Assembly: GCF_015352445.1 (NCBI RefSeq)
Contig: NZ_JADKPO010000039.1
Location: 1-42,028 of the forward strand
DNA: 42,028 bases
Reading direction: 5' to 3'
Origin: Nocardioides agariphilus
Lineage (GTDB): Bacteria; Actinomycetota; Actinomycetes; Propionibacteriales; Nocardioidaceae
The notes below the pieces were generated by a model. That model did not search any database. It was not told the origin of the DNA and saw only the letters and a program-made list of their open reading frames with translations. Below, one piece after another: positions 1-8,317 of this stretch. Within the stretch, counting starts at the first letter, position 1, and the number at the start of each line of letters is the position of its first letter. The position numbers and the translations under genes are program-made.

Positions 1-245
1 GGTTGAGGAGGTTGCGCGTTCGCTGGTTGAGGAGGTTGCGCTAGCAACCGTCTCGAAACCAGGCCCCCCTGACAGCCCCGCTGGTGTCGAGACAGGCGCG
101 CGTTCGCTGGTTGAGGAGGTTGCGCGTTCGCTGGTTGAGGAGGTTGCGCGTTCGCTGGTTGAGGAGGTTGCGCTAGCAACCGTCTCGAAACCAGGCCCCC
201 CTGACAGCCCCGCTGGTGTCGAGACAGGCGCTAGCGCGCCTTCCT
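1..245. repeat. Tandem/interspersed GGTTGAGGAGGTTGC repeat array
   Basis: A 24-base unit built on CTGGTTGAGGAGGTTGCGCG recurs in tandem (copies near 1, 106, 130 and 154). It is interrupted by an 80-base composite that occurs twice, at about 19-98 and 151-230. The composite contains CAACCGTCTCGAAACC, and a flanking inverted copy reads CCTTCCTCAACC at 240. The same words form the array at 31361-31695 and a lone copy at 24901-24944. On the minus strand the unit is a multiple of three and stays in frame with the amine oxidase gene. This is a dispersed actinobacterial chromosomal repeat, not CRISPR: there are no unique equal-length spacers. Confidence 0.9.
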
Positions 246-1527
246 CAACCAGCGACGCACGGACTTCGTCCCTCCTCAACCAACGCAGCCCCAACCGCTC
301 GGCGGCAGCGAGCCCCGAACGTGCGCCGTCCTCGTGGAACCCCCAGCCGTGGTAGGCCCCGGCGAAGGCGATCCGGTCGGTGTCGCACTCGCCGAGCCGG
401 GCCTGGGCGGCGACCGAGGCCGGGGTGTAGAGCGGGTGCGCGTACTCGCGGCGGGCGATCACCTTCGACGGGTCGACGAGGTCCTCGCCGCCGAGGGTGA
501 CGAGGTAGCGCGTGGCGGTCGGCAGGCGCATCAGCCGCGTCAGGTCGTAGGTGACCGTGACGTGTCCGCGGTCGTCGGCCACGCGCCGGAAGTTCCACGA
601 CGCCCGAGCCCTGCGAGCGCGTGGCAACAGGGACTCGTCGGTGTGCAGCAGCGCCGGGTTGGCGGAGTAGGGGATCGCCGAGAGCAGCTCTCGCTGCACC
701 GGCGTCGGGTCGGCCAGCATCGACAGGGCCTGGTCGGGGTGGGTGGCGACCACCACTGCGTCGTACGTCGCGCAGTCGCCGTTGCCGTCGACGAGCTCGA
801 CGCCGTCAGCGGTCTCGGAGATCGAGGTGACCTTGGTGGAGAGGCGTACGTCGTCGATCAGGGCGCCGACCCGGGCGACGTAGGACCGCGATCCACCGAC
901 CACGGTCTTCCACGGGGGCGAGCCGAAGACGCCCAGCATGCCGTGGTGGTCGAGGAACCTGAACAGGTAGCGCGCCGGGTAGTCGAGAGCCACCGCGGGA
1001 TCGCACGACCACACGGCCGCGACGACGGGCTCCATGAAGTGGCGGGCGAAGTACGCCGAGAAGCGGCGGTCGTCGAGGAAGTCGCGCAGGGTCGTGTCGT
1101 CACCGTCATCGCCCAGAACGGCGCGGGCAGCGCGGTGGAAGCGAGGGATCTCGCCGAGCATCCGGAGGTACGCCGGGCGCGCGAGGTTGCGCCACGTCGG
1201 GAAGAGACCCGCCGCGCCCAGGGCACCCGCCCATTCGAGCCCCGTGGCGTCGTCGCGCGTCGACATCGACATCTCGGACTCCTGCGTGGCGACGCCGAGC
1301 TCGGCGAACATGCGCAGCAGCGTGGGGTAGGTGCGCTCGTTGTGCACGATGAAGCCGGTGTCGATGGCAAGGGTCCCGTCGGGTCCCTCCACCTGATGCG
1401 TGTCGGCGTGGCCGCCGAGCCGGTCGTCGGCCTCGTAGAGGGTGACGGTCGAGCCATCGCGGTGCGCCACGTAGGCAGCCGTCAGCCCGGCGACCCCCGA
1501 GCCGACGACCGCGACCCGCCGGCTCAC
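1..1527 (-). CDS. FAD-dependent amine oxidase family protein, 3' end outside window
   Basis: Minus-strand frame open from a GTG at 1527 to the window edge (509 codons, no stop). The start overlaps the stop of the upstream anti-sigma gene by 4 bases (GTGA), so the two are probably translationally coupled. The N-terminus has a dinucleotide-binding motif (VVGSGVAGLTAA, residues 7-18) followed by YEADDRLGG, as in flavin amine oxidases/desaturases. The recognisable enzyme ends near residue 415 (SGLAAAERLGL). After that the frame continues through the repeat array at 1-245 and encodes a low-complexity tail with repeated ATSSTSER units. From memory, Mycobacterium tuberculosis carries a similar FAD oxidoreductase (Rv0449c) in its sigK locus, where DUF1365 and cyclopropane-synthase-like genes accompany it, so similar genes may follow outside the window. 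Substrate unknown. Whether the tail is translated to a nearby stop or is a repeat-driven extension cannot be seen here. Confidence 0.85.
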   Translation of the reverse strand, partial: MSRRVAVVGSGVAGLTAAYVAHRDGSTVTLYEADDRLGGHADTHQVEGPDGTLAIDTGFIVHNERTYPTLLRMFAELGVATQESEMSMSTRDDATGLEWAGALGAAGLFPTWRNLARPAYLRMLGEIPRFHRAARAVLGDDGDDTTLRDFLDDRRFSAYFARHFMEPVVAAVWSCDPAVALDYPARYLFRFLDHHGMLGVFGSPPWKTVVGGSRSYVARVGALIDDVRLSTKVTSISETADGVELVDGNGDCATYDAVVVATHPDQALSMLADPTPVQRELLSAIPYSANPALLHTDESLLPRARRARASWNFRRVADDRGHVTVTYDLTRLMRLPTATRYLVTLGGEDLVDPSKVIARREYAHPLYTPASVAAQARLGECDTDRIAFAGAYHGWGFHEDGARSGLAAAERLGLRWLRRDEVRASLVEEGALAPVSTPAGLSGGPGFETVASATSSTSERATSSTSERATSSTSERAPVSTPAGLSGGPGFETVASATSSTSERATSST

Positions 1528-2237
1528 GCGTCCTCGAAGGGGAACAGCGCGACGACCTCCGTCGGCTGTGGCGAGCCGCCCTCGGGCTCCAGGCTCAGCC
1601 CGACCGCGAGCGCCTCGTCGGCATCGCCGTCGAGCAGTGCCGTGGTCGCCCCGTCAGGCATCAGACCGGCGGAGACCATGTCCTGGTCAGGGGTCTGCAG
1701 CCACAGCTGGTAGACCTTGCCGGCCGGTGGTGCCGCCATGTTCTCGGTGACGATGACGGCCCGGTGCTCCTTGGTCGATCGCACGATGGTCGCCGTCGCG
1801 CCGCCGGGCAGCTCGTGGCTGACGCGCTGTGCGGAGGTGTCGGCCAGGACGCGCTCGGCGGCGGTCAGCTGGGTCGAGTCGTTCTGCCACGGCTGCCAGA
1901 CAGCAGCCCCGACGGCCACCAGGGCGAGGACGACGGCCGCGACCAGGACCGGAAACCACCTCCGGCGCGACGACGTACCTGCGTCGGCGCGGTGGTTCGT
2001 GGCCACGATCGGCGGCAGCGGACGGACCCGCGTGATGCCGTCGAGGACGGCGGCTCGCAGCTCGGGCGGAGGTGCGATCGCGACGTCGTCGCCCATGGCG
2101 GCGGTCGCCTCGCGCAGGCTGGCGACCTCGGCCCGGCACGTGGCGCAGCCGGACAGGTGTCGCTCGAAGCCGGCGCGCTCGACGTCGTCGAGGGCGTCGA
2201 CGGCATAAGCGCCCGACAGTGCATGGATGTCACTCAC
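1524..2237 (-). CDS. rskA: Anti-sigma factor, RskA family
   Basis: A 237-residue membrane anti-sigma factor. It has an N-terminal zinc-finger-type anti-sigma domain with H27-x3-C31-x2-C34, a proline-rich linker, one membrane segment at about residues 94-114 and an extracytoplasmic RskA domain at the C-terminus. It should hold the sigma factor encoded just upstream at the membrane until regulated proteolysis releases it. The ATG overlaps the sigma gene stop by 4 bases (ATGA, 2234-2237), and its own stop overlaps the amine oxidase start by 4 bases. The order sigK-rskA matches the mycobacterial locus. The symbol is given by family and context; the inducing signal is not visible. Confidence 0.9.
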   Translation of the reverse strand: MSDIHALSGAYAVDALDDVERAGFERHLSGCATCRAEVASLREATAAMGDDVAIAPPPELRAAVLDGITRVRPLPPIVATNHRADAGTSSRRRWFPVLVAAVVLALVAVGAAVWQPWQNDSTQLTAAERVLADTSAQRVSHELPGGATATIVRSTKEHRAVIVTENMAAPPAGKVYQLWLQTPDQDMVSAGLMPDGATTALLDGDADEALAVGLSLEPEGGSPQPTEVVALFPFEDA

Positions 2238-2860
2238 GCCGTTTCACCTCCTACTCCTACTCCCAGTGCGTCTCGCAACCGGATCAGTCCATCTCGTATT
2301 CGGGTCTTGGCCGTGCCGACCGGCAGGTCGAGCAGCGTGGCCACCTGCGTATGGGTGTAACCGCCGTAGTACGCCAGGGTGAGGGCCTCGCGCTGGGCCG
2401 GGGTCAGTCCGGCCAAGGCGGTGCGCACCCGGTGTGACTCGAAGGACTGCTCGGCGGCCTCGGCCGTCGAGTCGTGGTCCACGACGCGGTTGGCATCGTG
2501 GTAGGCCACGTCGCGCCGGCTGGCGGCCTCGGCGGACCGGACCCGGTCCACCGCCTTGCGGTGCACGATCGTCAGCAACCACGAGACGGCGCTGCCCTTT
2601 GCGGCGTCGAAGCGTGAGGCGGTCCGCCACACCTCGAGGTAGGCCTCCTGGGTGACCTCCTGGGCCTGGGCCGGGTCGCGTACGACGCGCACGGCCAGGC
2701 CATAGGCGCGGGCCGAGGTCGCGTCGTACAAGCTGGCGAATGCCGCTTCGTCGCCTCGGGCGCTACGGCGCATCAGCTCGGCGAGCTCCCCTGCCTGACC
2801 GGCGGCGCGGGAGCGCTCGGGGTCGGGCACGGGTTCGAGGTGACGAGCCGTGGGGTCCAC
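2234..2860 (-). CDS. sigK: ECF RNA polymerase sigma factor, SigK-like
   Basis: A 208-residue group IV sigma factor. Region 2 is visible at LYDATSARAYGLAVRVV through the VTQEAYLEVWRTASRF helix, and region 4 at LTPAQREALTLAYYGGYTHT through VGTAKTRIRDGLIRLR. The GTG start at 2860 has a GGAAGGA Shine-Dalgarno sequence 7-8 bases upstream. It is co-translated with the RskA-type anti-sigma factor and lies directly downstream of an FAS1 lipoprotein gene and a molybdopterin oxidoreductase gene. In mycobacteria SigK controls MPT70/MPT83 FAS1 proteins, so orthology is likely. A GC-rich hairpin at 2883-2918 separates it from the FAS1 gene. I see no clear SigK-type promoter of its own, so it may depend on read-through or on another promoter. 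Confidence 0.9.
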   Translation of the reverse strand: MDPTARHLEPVPDPERSRAAGQAGELAELMRRSARGDEAAFASLYDATSARAYGLAVRVVRDPAQAQEVTQEAYLEVWRTASRFDAAKGSAVSWLLTIVHRKAVDRVRSAEAASRRDVAYHDANRVVDHDSTAEAAEQSFESHRVRTALAGLTPAQREALTLAYYGGYTHTQVATLLDLPVGTAKTRIRDGLIRLRDALGVGVGGETA

Positions 2861-2882
2861 CAGCAGGATCCTTCCGTTTGAT

Positions 2883-2918
2883 GACCGCCCGGGGGAAGGG
2901 CCGTGCCCCCGGGCGGTC
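2883..2918 (-). terminator. Strong GC-rich hairpin after the FAS1 gene
   Basis: A perfect 13-bp stem (arms 2883-2895 and 2906-2918) with a 10-base loop begins 13 bases past the FAS1 stop codon on the minus strand. There is no U-run, so it may be a factor-dependent or L-shaped terminator, or an attenuator that lowers read-through into sigK. Confidence 0.6.
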
Positions 2919-2930
2919 GCCTCCTGAGTG

Positions 2931-3596
2931 TCAGGAGGGCATCAGCACCGTGTCGATGATGTACACGGTGGCGTTCGCGGTGGGCACGTTGCCGCACAGC
3001 ACGGTGGCGTTCTCGGCACCGATCATGAAGTCCTCGCCCGAGCCCGTCACGGTCAGCATGTCGCCGGCCAGGGTCTCGTGCTCACCCGCGAGCTGGTCGG
3101 GGCTCAGCTGGCCCGCGATCACGTGGTGGGTGAGGATCTTGGTGAGGGTCGGCTTGTCCTTCAAGACCGCCTTGAGCGTCTTCGGCGGGATGGCCGCGAA
3201 GGCGTCGTTGACCGGCGCGAAGACGGTGATGCCGTCGGCCGAGTTGAGCGTGTCGACGAGGCCGGCCTTGGTCACCGCGGTGACCAGGGTGGACAGCAGC
3301 GGGTTGGCGCTCGCGGCGGACGCGACCGGAGCCGTCGCCATGCCGTTGAAGGAGCCGTCGCCGTCGGCGGGCACCTGGTCGCACGCCGGGCCGAAGACCT
3401 GGGCAGCCGCGTCGGCCTCCTCGCTGGGCGAGTCGGTCATCGAGGACTCCTCGGTCGGCGTCGACGAGCTGGTGTCGCCGGCGCTGGAGGGGGTGGAGCT
3501 GTCGTCGCTGCCGCACGCGGCGAGCGAGAAGCTGGCGACGATGGCCAGGGTGGCAAGGCCGGTCTTGACGACCCGGCCCCGAGTGTTGGTCTTCAT
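2931..3596 (-). CDS. FAS1 (fasciclin) domain lipoprotein, MPT83-like
   Basis: A 221-residue lipoprotein. The signal peptide ends in the lipobox SLAAC (Cys28), followed by a Ser/Thr/Glu-rich linker to about residue 60 and one fasciclin domain covering the rest. Typical FAS1 words are present: LSTLVTAVTKAGLVDTLNS, ITVFAPVNDAFAAIP and LTHHVIAGQLS. The ATG at 3596 is chosen because it begins the signal peptide; a longer open frame upstream has no signal features. FAS1 proteins mediate adhesion or protein contacts at the cell surface. The location between a molybdopterin oxidoreductase and sigK/rskA, with its own ECF-type promoter, matches the mycobacterial mpt83/sigK relationship. Confidence 0.9.
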   Translation of the reverse strand: MKTNTRGRVVKTGLATLAIVASFSLAACGSDDSSTPSSAGDTSSSTPTEESSMTDSPSEEADAAAQVFGPACDQVPADGDGSFNGMATAPVASAASANPLLSTLVTAVTKAGLVDTLNSADGITVFAPVNDAFAAIPPKTLKAVLKDKPTLTKILTHHVIAGQLSPDQLAGEHETLAGDMLTVTGSGEDFMIGAENATVLCGNVPTANATVYIIDTVLMPS

Positions 3597-3626
3597 GTTG
3601 CAGCCTTTCGGTCGGATGTACCTCTG

Positions 3627-3653
3627 GTTCGGTGCGGCGACCGGAACGGATTG
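3627..3653 (-). promoter_or_regulatory. Predicted SigK-type promoter of the FAS1 gene
   Basis: On the minus strand, CAATCC (3653-3648) is followed after 15 bases by CCGAAC (3632-3627), 31 bases before the FAS1 ATG. The same pair, CCATCC and CCGAAC with a 16-base spacer, precedes the neighbouring oxidoreductase gene. The mycobacterial SigK consensus as I recall it is CCATCC/CCGAAT. Inference from sequence only. Confidence 0.55.
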
Positions 3654-3684
3654 GTGTCGAGTCGGTGGACCGGACCACGGGCGC

Positions 3685-5199
3685 TCAGGCGACCGTGACG
3701 ACGATCGACTGCACGCCGGTGGCGCCATCGGGGAACGGGGTGGCCCGCGCGGCGGTCTGCGTCTCGCCGTCCTTCGCGACGGCGCGGACAGCCAGCATGT
3801 GCTGGCCCGGCTTCGCGTCCCACTCGACGTACCACTGCCGCCAGTAGTCGCTGCCGGCATCTGCTCCGAGGGTGGCGTCTCGCCACTCCTCGCCGTCGAT
3901 GCGCACCTGCACGCCGGTCAGGCCCTGGTGCTGGTGCCAGGCGACGCCGCCGATGAAGGTCTTCCCTGTCTGGATGGTCGAGAGCGGCTTGGGCGTGTCG
4001 ATGCGGCTCATCAGCTTGATCGGGGCATCGGTGGCCCAGCCGCGGTCGGTCCAGTAGGCCGTCTTCTCGGCGTACGTCGTCAGCGTCATGCGGGTGATCC
4101 ACTTGCAGGCGCTGACGTAGCCGTAGAGGCCGGGCACCACCATGCGCGCGGGGTAGCCGTGCTCGCGGGGCAGCGCCTCGCCGTCCATCGCAATCGCGAT
4201 CATCGCGTCGCGGCCGTCGGTCGCCAGGTCGAGCGGCGTGGAGATGGTCATGCCGTCCACGTCGGTCGAGAGGATCTGGTCGGCCTTGCTGCCCACTCCG
4301 GCCCTCTCCAGCAGGTCGGTCAGCCGCACGCCCGTGAAACGGGTGGCGCTGACGTAGGGGCCGCCGATGTCGTTGGAGACGCAGGTCAGGGTGATGTCGC
4401 GCTCGATGAGCGGCATCGCGAGCAGGTCGTCGAAGGAGAGGCTCACCTCGTCCTGGACGTCGCCGTCGATGGTGAGCGTCCAACTGTCGACGTCGATGAC
4501 GGGCAGCGTGAGCCGGGTGTCGACGCGGTAGAAGTCCTTGGTGGGCGTGCGGAAGGGAGATACTCCGGCCACCTTGCCCTCGATGCCCTCCGGGAAGGGC
4601 GGGGCCGGATCGGCAGCCTGGGGGAGTACCAGGTCCTTGATCACACCCCGGGCCCGGGCGATCTGGCGTCCGGCGACCCCCATCGCGACGGCCGCGGCAG
4701 CCATCAGGCCGGCTGAGACCAGGATCGTGCGCCGGGAGGCTGCTGGCTGCGCCCCTTGGTGGTCGGGCTCGTCGAGACCTCGGCTCCTCGTCAGCCACCA
4801 CAAGGCTGCGACCCCGACCACGCCCGCTGCAACGGCGGGCAGGACGGCGTCGAAGCCGGCTGTCGGACGGCTGAGCGCCGCGGCGCCCGCCAGCGTCACC
4901 AGGAGCACGAACAGGCCCGCCCCCACGACGAGTCTGCGCCGAGCGAGCACACCGGCCAGACCTGCGAGCACGAGCACGCCGGCCAGGACCGAGCCGACCA
5001 GGATCGGCTTGTCGTTGGTCCCGAAGTGCGCGACAGCCCACTCCTTCAGAGGCGTCGGCGTCAGGTCGATCACCGTCGAACCGACCGCCAGCACGGGCGA
5101 CGAGGCCGGGTCGGTGAGCGCCGCGACCAGGTGCCCCGCGGCGACCCCGAGAACCGTCGCGAGCATCCCTAGCAGCGCATCCCCGAGACGTTTCCTCAT
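3685..5199 (-). CDS. Membrane-anchored molybdopterin-dependent oxidoreductase (sulfite oxidase family)
   Basis: A 504-residue protein. The N-terminal half has about five hydrophobic segments (residues 8-29, 67-87, 90-108, 117-136, 159-177). A periplasmic/extracellular oxidoreductase molybdopterin-binding domain starts near residue 205. The conserved molybdenum-ligand cysteine is in LTCVSN (Cys273). The C-terminus (about 395-504) looks like the immunoglobulin-like Mo-co dimerisation domain (GVAWHQHQGLTGVQVRID). An SRRT motif stands before the last membrane segment, which could be a Tat-like signal. It probably catalyses an oxygen-atom transfer on the outer face; the substrate is unknown. It heads the cluster and is preceded by a SigK-like promoter only 8 bases from its ATG, so it is likely a SigK regulon member. 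Confidence 0.85.
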   Translation of the reverse strand: MRKRLGDALLGMLATVLGVAAGHLVAALTDPASSPVLAVGSTVIDLTPTPLKEWAVAHFGTNDKPILVGSVLAGVLVLAGLAGVLARRRLVVGAGLFVLLVTLAGAAALSRPTAGFDAVLPAVAAGVVGVAALWWLTRSRGLDEPDHQGAQPAASRRTILVSAGLMAAAAVAMGVAGRQIARARGVIKDLVLPQAADPAPPFPEGIEGKVAGVSPFRTPTKDFYRVDTRLTLPVIDVDSWTLTIDGDVQDEVSLSFDDLLAMPLIERDITLTCVSNDIGGPYVSATRFTGVRLTDLLERAGVGSKADQILSTDVDGMTISTPLDLATDGRDAMIAIAMDGEALPREHGYPARMVVPGLYGYVSACKWITRMTLTTYAEKTAYWTDRGWATDAPIKLMSRIDTPKPLSTIQTGKTFIGGVAWHQHQGLTGVQVRIDGEEWRDATLGADAGSDYWRQWYVEWDAKPGQHMLAVRAVAKDGETQTAARATPFPDGATGVQSIVVTVA

Positions 5200-5206
5200 G
5201 AGTCTT

Positions 5207-5234
5207 GTTCGGAGCGAGGCGGCTCGACGGATGG
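5207..5234 (-). promoter_or_regulatory. Predicted SigK-type promoter of the molybdopterin oxidoreductase gene
   Basis: On the minus strand, CCATCC (5234-5229), a 16-base spacer and CCGAAC (5212-5207) lie immediately upstream of the ATG at 5199. The -10 element ends about 7 bases before the start codon, which would give an almost leaderless transcript. The hexamer pair is shared with the FAS1 gene. Confidence 0.6.
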
Positions 5235-5291
5235 GTGGTCGTGCCCGGTGGGTCAGACCACCAGCCGCGCGGCCTTGGCAGGATAGGGCGC

Positions 5292-6041
5292 ATGACGGCA
5301 GCCCTGGTGCGCTACGAGGTCGAGGGCGCGCGCGCCGCGATCACCCTGGACAGCCAGCACAACCGCAACGCCCTGAGCCGGCAGCTGGTCGGTGAGCTGT
5401 TCGCGGCACTCGAGCAGGCAGAGGCCGACCCCGGGGTCCGCGTCGTGGCGCTCCTGGCCGCCGGACCGGTCTTCTGCTCCGGTGCCGACCTCTCCGAGGC
5501 GACGGCCGACGGCATGGAGGAGGGCGCCCTTCGGATCGTGGCGCTGCAGCGGTTCATCCTCGCGATGAGCAAGCCCGTGGTGACTCGTGTGCACGGCGCC
5601 GTGCGCGCGGGCGGCATCGGCATCGTCGCCTCCTCCGATGTCGTGGTCGCCAGCGACGACGCGACCTTCGCCCTGACGGAGGTCAAGCTCGGCCTGGCCG
5701 CCGCGATCATCTCCTTGACCGTGCACGCACGGATGAGCCCCAGGGCGGCGGCCCTGACCACGCTGGGCGGGCAGGTGTTCGACGGCGCGCAGGCCGCGGC
5801 GTACGGCTTGGTCACCGAGGCGGTGCCGACCCTCGCGCTCACGCCACGGATCGTGGAGGTCTGCCTCGAGCTGGCCACGGGCAGTCCCCAGGGTCTGCGC
5901 GAGTCCAAGGCGATCCTCAACCGCGACCTCATCGCGCGCATCGACGAACGGGGTGCCGAGATGGCCGCGCTCAGTGCGCGGCTGTTCGCCTCCGATGAGG
6001 CGCGCGCGGCGATGACGGCCTTCTTGAACCGCAAGAAATAG
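5292..6041 (+). CDS. Enoyl-CoA hydratase/isomerase family protein
   Basis: A 249-residue crotonase-fold protein. The oxyanion-hole region is visible as LDSQHNRNALS, then AAGPVFCSGADLSE and VHGAVRAGGIGIVASSDVVV. The ATG at 5292 is chosen because the family N-terminus begins there and AGGA lies about 9 bases upstream; the longer open frame from 5205 crosses the promoter region of the divergent oxidoreductase. It probably hydrates or isomerises an acyl-CoA in fatty-acid or amino-acid catabolism. The exact substrate cannot be read from the sequence. Transcribed away from the SigK cluster, with the HelD-like helicase gene 29 bases downstream. Confidence 0.9.
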   Translation: MTAALVRYEVEGARAAITLDSQHNRNALSRQLVGELFAALEQAEADPGVRVVALLAAGPVFCSGADLSEATADGMEEGALRIVALQRFILAMSKPVVTRVHGAVRAGGIGIVASSDVVVASDDATFALTEVKLGLAAAIISLTVHARMSPRAAALTTLGGQVFDGAQAAAYGLVTEAVPTLALTPRIVEVCLELATGSPQGLRESKAILNRDLIARIDERGAEMAALSARLFASDEARAAMTAFLNRKK

Positions 6042-6070
6042 GTATCCGACCCACCTCAGCGAGTAATCTT

Positions 6071-8299
6071 GTGGACTTGCCTCCTGCCGGTCGGGAGGGC
6101 ACGGGGAAGCACTCGGTGAGGGGTCAGGGTTTGTCGGAGGAGCTGCTCGCGACGGAGATCGCGGGGGAGCAAGAGTTCGTCGACCGGGTCTACGTCCAGC
6201 TGGAGAAGTCGGCGAAGGCTGCTGCACAGCTGGCTCGCGAGGGCCACGAGCGCGGTCGCCTGGGCCACGAGGGCGGTCTGGTCGAGCGCGACGCGATGGT
6301 CTTCCAGGCAGCCAAGCGGATCGCCCAGCTCGACGCGGCTCACGAGGGCCTGGTCTTCGGTCGGCTCGACCTGCGGGTCGAGCTCGATGCCGATCCCCGC
6401 TACATCGGGCGCATCGGCCTGCGTGATGACAACCACGACTCGCTGCTGATCGACTGGCGCGCACCGGCGGCCGCGGTGTTCTACCAGGCCACTGCCGCCG
6501 ACCCGCGCAACGTCGTACGCCGGCGGGTGCTGCGCAGCACCGGCCCCACGGTCGTCAGCGTCGAGGACGAGCTGCTCGACGCCGAGGTCGGCAGCGACCT
6601 CCCGGTCGTCGGCGAGGGTGCCCTGATGGCACAGCTCTCCCGCGCCCGGGACCGCTCCATGCACTCCATCGTGGCCACCATCCAGGCCGAGCAGGACCGG
6701 GCGATCCGTGCGCCATCGCGCGGCGTCACCTCCATCTCGGGCGGCCCCGGCACCGGCAAGACGGTCGTGGCCCTGCACCGCGCGGCGTACCTGCTCTACA
6801 CCGACCGCCGACGCTACGAGTCCGGCGGTGTGCTGGTCGTGGGACCGAGCGGGGTGTTCATGCGCTACATCGAGCGGGTGCTGCCGTCGCTCGGCGAGAC
6901 GGCCGTGGCCCTGCGTTCCCTGGGTGAGGTCGTCGACGGCGTGCGCGCGGTCCGCCACGACGAGCCCGCGGTCGCGGCAGTCAAGGGCTCGGCCCGCATG
7001 GCCGAGCTGATGCGCCGCACGTCCCGGCAGCAGATGCCGGGCTCGCCCCGCGAGTACCGCGTCTTCTGGCGCGACGACGTGATCGTGCTCGACGCCCAGA
7101 AGCTCGGCCAGCTGCGTCGCCAGCTGATGGGGCATGGCCGCCGCAACCGGCAGATCCCGCGGGTCGCCTCGACGCTGCTCGACGCGATGTGGCGCCAGGT
7201 GCGCGGTGAGCGCGGGCGCGAGCGGGGCCGCGAGGCGTTCAACGACGAGATGCTGTCCAACGCCGGGTTCGTCGAGTTCGTCACCGAGTGGTGGCCGCCG
7301 CTCGACGCGCCGACGGTGCTCGGGTGGCTGCGCGACCCCGACTTCCTCGCGCGGGTGGCCGAGGGCGTGCTGTCCGGCGAGGACCAGCGGCTGCTGTCGA
7401 AGTCCTGGTCCACCGAGACCACCCCGTCGATCGAGGACGTCCCCCTGCTCGACGAGCTGCGCTACTCGCTCGGCGACGTCCCCGCGCGCACCGACGACGA
7501 CCACGAGCTCGACGACTTCCTCGGCGGAGATGTCCAGGAGCTGACGTCTGCCGTCGAGCGCGAGTACGGCTCGGGCGGGCGCGTCTGGACGCCGCCCACC
7601 CACAGCATCGAGGACGACCCGTTCGCCCACGTCCTGGTCGACGAGGCCCAGGACCTGACGCCCATGCAGTGGCGGATGGTCGGCCGCCGCGGTCGCACCG
7701 CGTCCTGGACGATCGTCGGGGACCCCGCCCAGTCCTCGTGGCCGAACCCGGCCGAGGCAGCGCTCGCGCGAGCCACGGCATTGGAGGGCAAGGAGCTCCA
7801 CGAGTTCCACCTGTCGACCAACTACCGCAACTCCTCGGAGATCTACCAGTACGCCGCCGCCTACGCCCAGCGCGTCGGCCTCGACGCCGACCTGCCCACC
7901 GCCGTGCGCTCCACCGGGGTGGTGCCGCGCGAGGTGGAAGCCGGTGCGGACCTGGAGGCCGCCACGCGCGCCGCCGTCGTCGAGGTCGCCGGTCAGGTCC
8001 AGGGAACGGTCGGCATCGTCGTACCCGTCGCCCGCCGCTCCGACGTCAACGCGTGGCTGGCCTCCTGGCCCGAGCTCGCCGACGACGCCCCCGGCGCCCG
8101 GGCGGCCGTCGACTCCTCGGTGTCCCCCTCGGGCGAGGACCGCATCGTCGTCCTCACCGGCCTCGACACCAAGGGCCTGGAGTTCGACGCCATCGTCGTG
8201 GTCCGCCCCGCCGAGATCGAGGCCGAGTCCGCCACCGGCACCGCCACCCTCTACGTCGTCCTCACCCGCGCCACCCAGCTGCTCACCGTCCTCTCCTAG
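6071..8299 (+). CDS. helD: HelD-like RNA polymerase-associated helicase/ATPase (UvrD family)
   Basis: A superfamily 1 ATPase of about 742 residues. It has an N-terminal coiled-coil-like segment (SEELLATEIAGEQEFVDRVY onward), Walker A at about residue 222 (SGGPGTGKT), Walker B/DExQ (VLVDEAQDLTP), motif III (IVGDPAQSSWP) and C-terminal motifs (LTGLDTKGLEFDAIVVV, VVLTRA). The size and N-terminal arm match mycobacterial HelD, which removes stalled RNA polymerase from DNA and is linked to rifampicin tolerance. The start is uncertain. GTG 6071 is the longest. TTG 6077 lies 7 bases after a TAATCT -10-like hexamer and would suit a leaderless message. GTG 6116 has GGGGAA upstream. A UvrD-like helicase of another branch is less likely. 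Confidence 0.88.
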   Translation: MDLPPAGREGTGKHSVRGQGLSEELLATEIAGEQEFVDRVYVQLEKSAKAAAQLAREGHERGRLGHEGGLVERDAMVFQAAKRIAQLDAAHEGLVFGRLDLRVELDADPRYIGRIGLRDDNHDSLLIDWRAPAAAVFYQATAADPRNVVRRRVLRSTGPTVVSVEDELLDAEVGSDLPVVGEGALMAQLSRARDRSMHSIVATIQAEQDRAIRAPSRGVTSISGGPGTGKTVVALHRAAYLLYTDRRRYESGGVLVVGPSGVFMRYIERVLPSLGETAVALRSLGEVVDGVRAVRHDEPAVAAVKGSARMAELMRRTSRQQMPGSPREYRVFWRDDVIVLDAQKLGQLRRQLMGHGRRNRQIPRVASTLLDAMWRQVRGERGRERGREAFNDEMLSNAGFVEFVTEWWPPLDAPTVLGWLRDPDFLARVAEGVLSGEDQRLLSKSWSTETTPSIEDVPLLDELRYSLGDVPARTDDDHELDDFLGGDVQELTSAVEREYGSGGRVWTPPTHSIEDDPFAHVLVDEAQDLTPMQWRMVGRRGRTASWTIVGDPAQSSWPNPAEAALARATALEGKELHEFHLSTNYRNSSEIYQYAAAYAQRVGLDADLPTAVRSTGVVPREVEAGADLEAATRAAVVEVAGQVQGTVGIVVPVARRSDVNAWLASWPELADDAPGARAAVDSSVSPSGEDRIVVLTGLDTKGLEFDAIVVVRPAEIEAESATGTATLYVVLTRATQLLTVLS

Positions 8300-8317
8300 T
8301 CAGCTGCGCGGGGCGCG

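Noticed and set aside
1-245. CRISPR-like direct repeats
   Set aside because: The units are tandem or composite with internal inverted copies and no unique spacers of equal length; no cas genes are nearby.
2740-4716. Plus-strand open frame of 658 codons over the sigK/FAS1/oxidoreductase genes
   Set aside because: It is antisense to three recognisable genes and has no family motifs.
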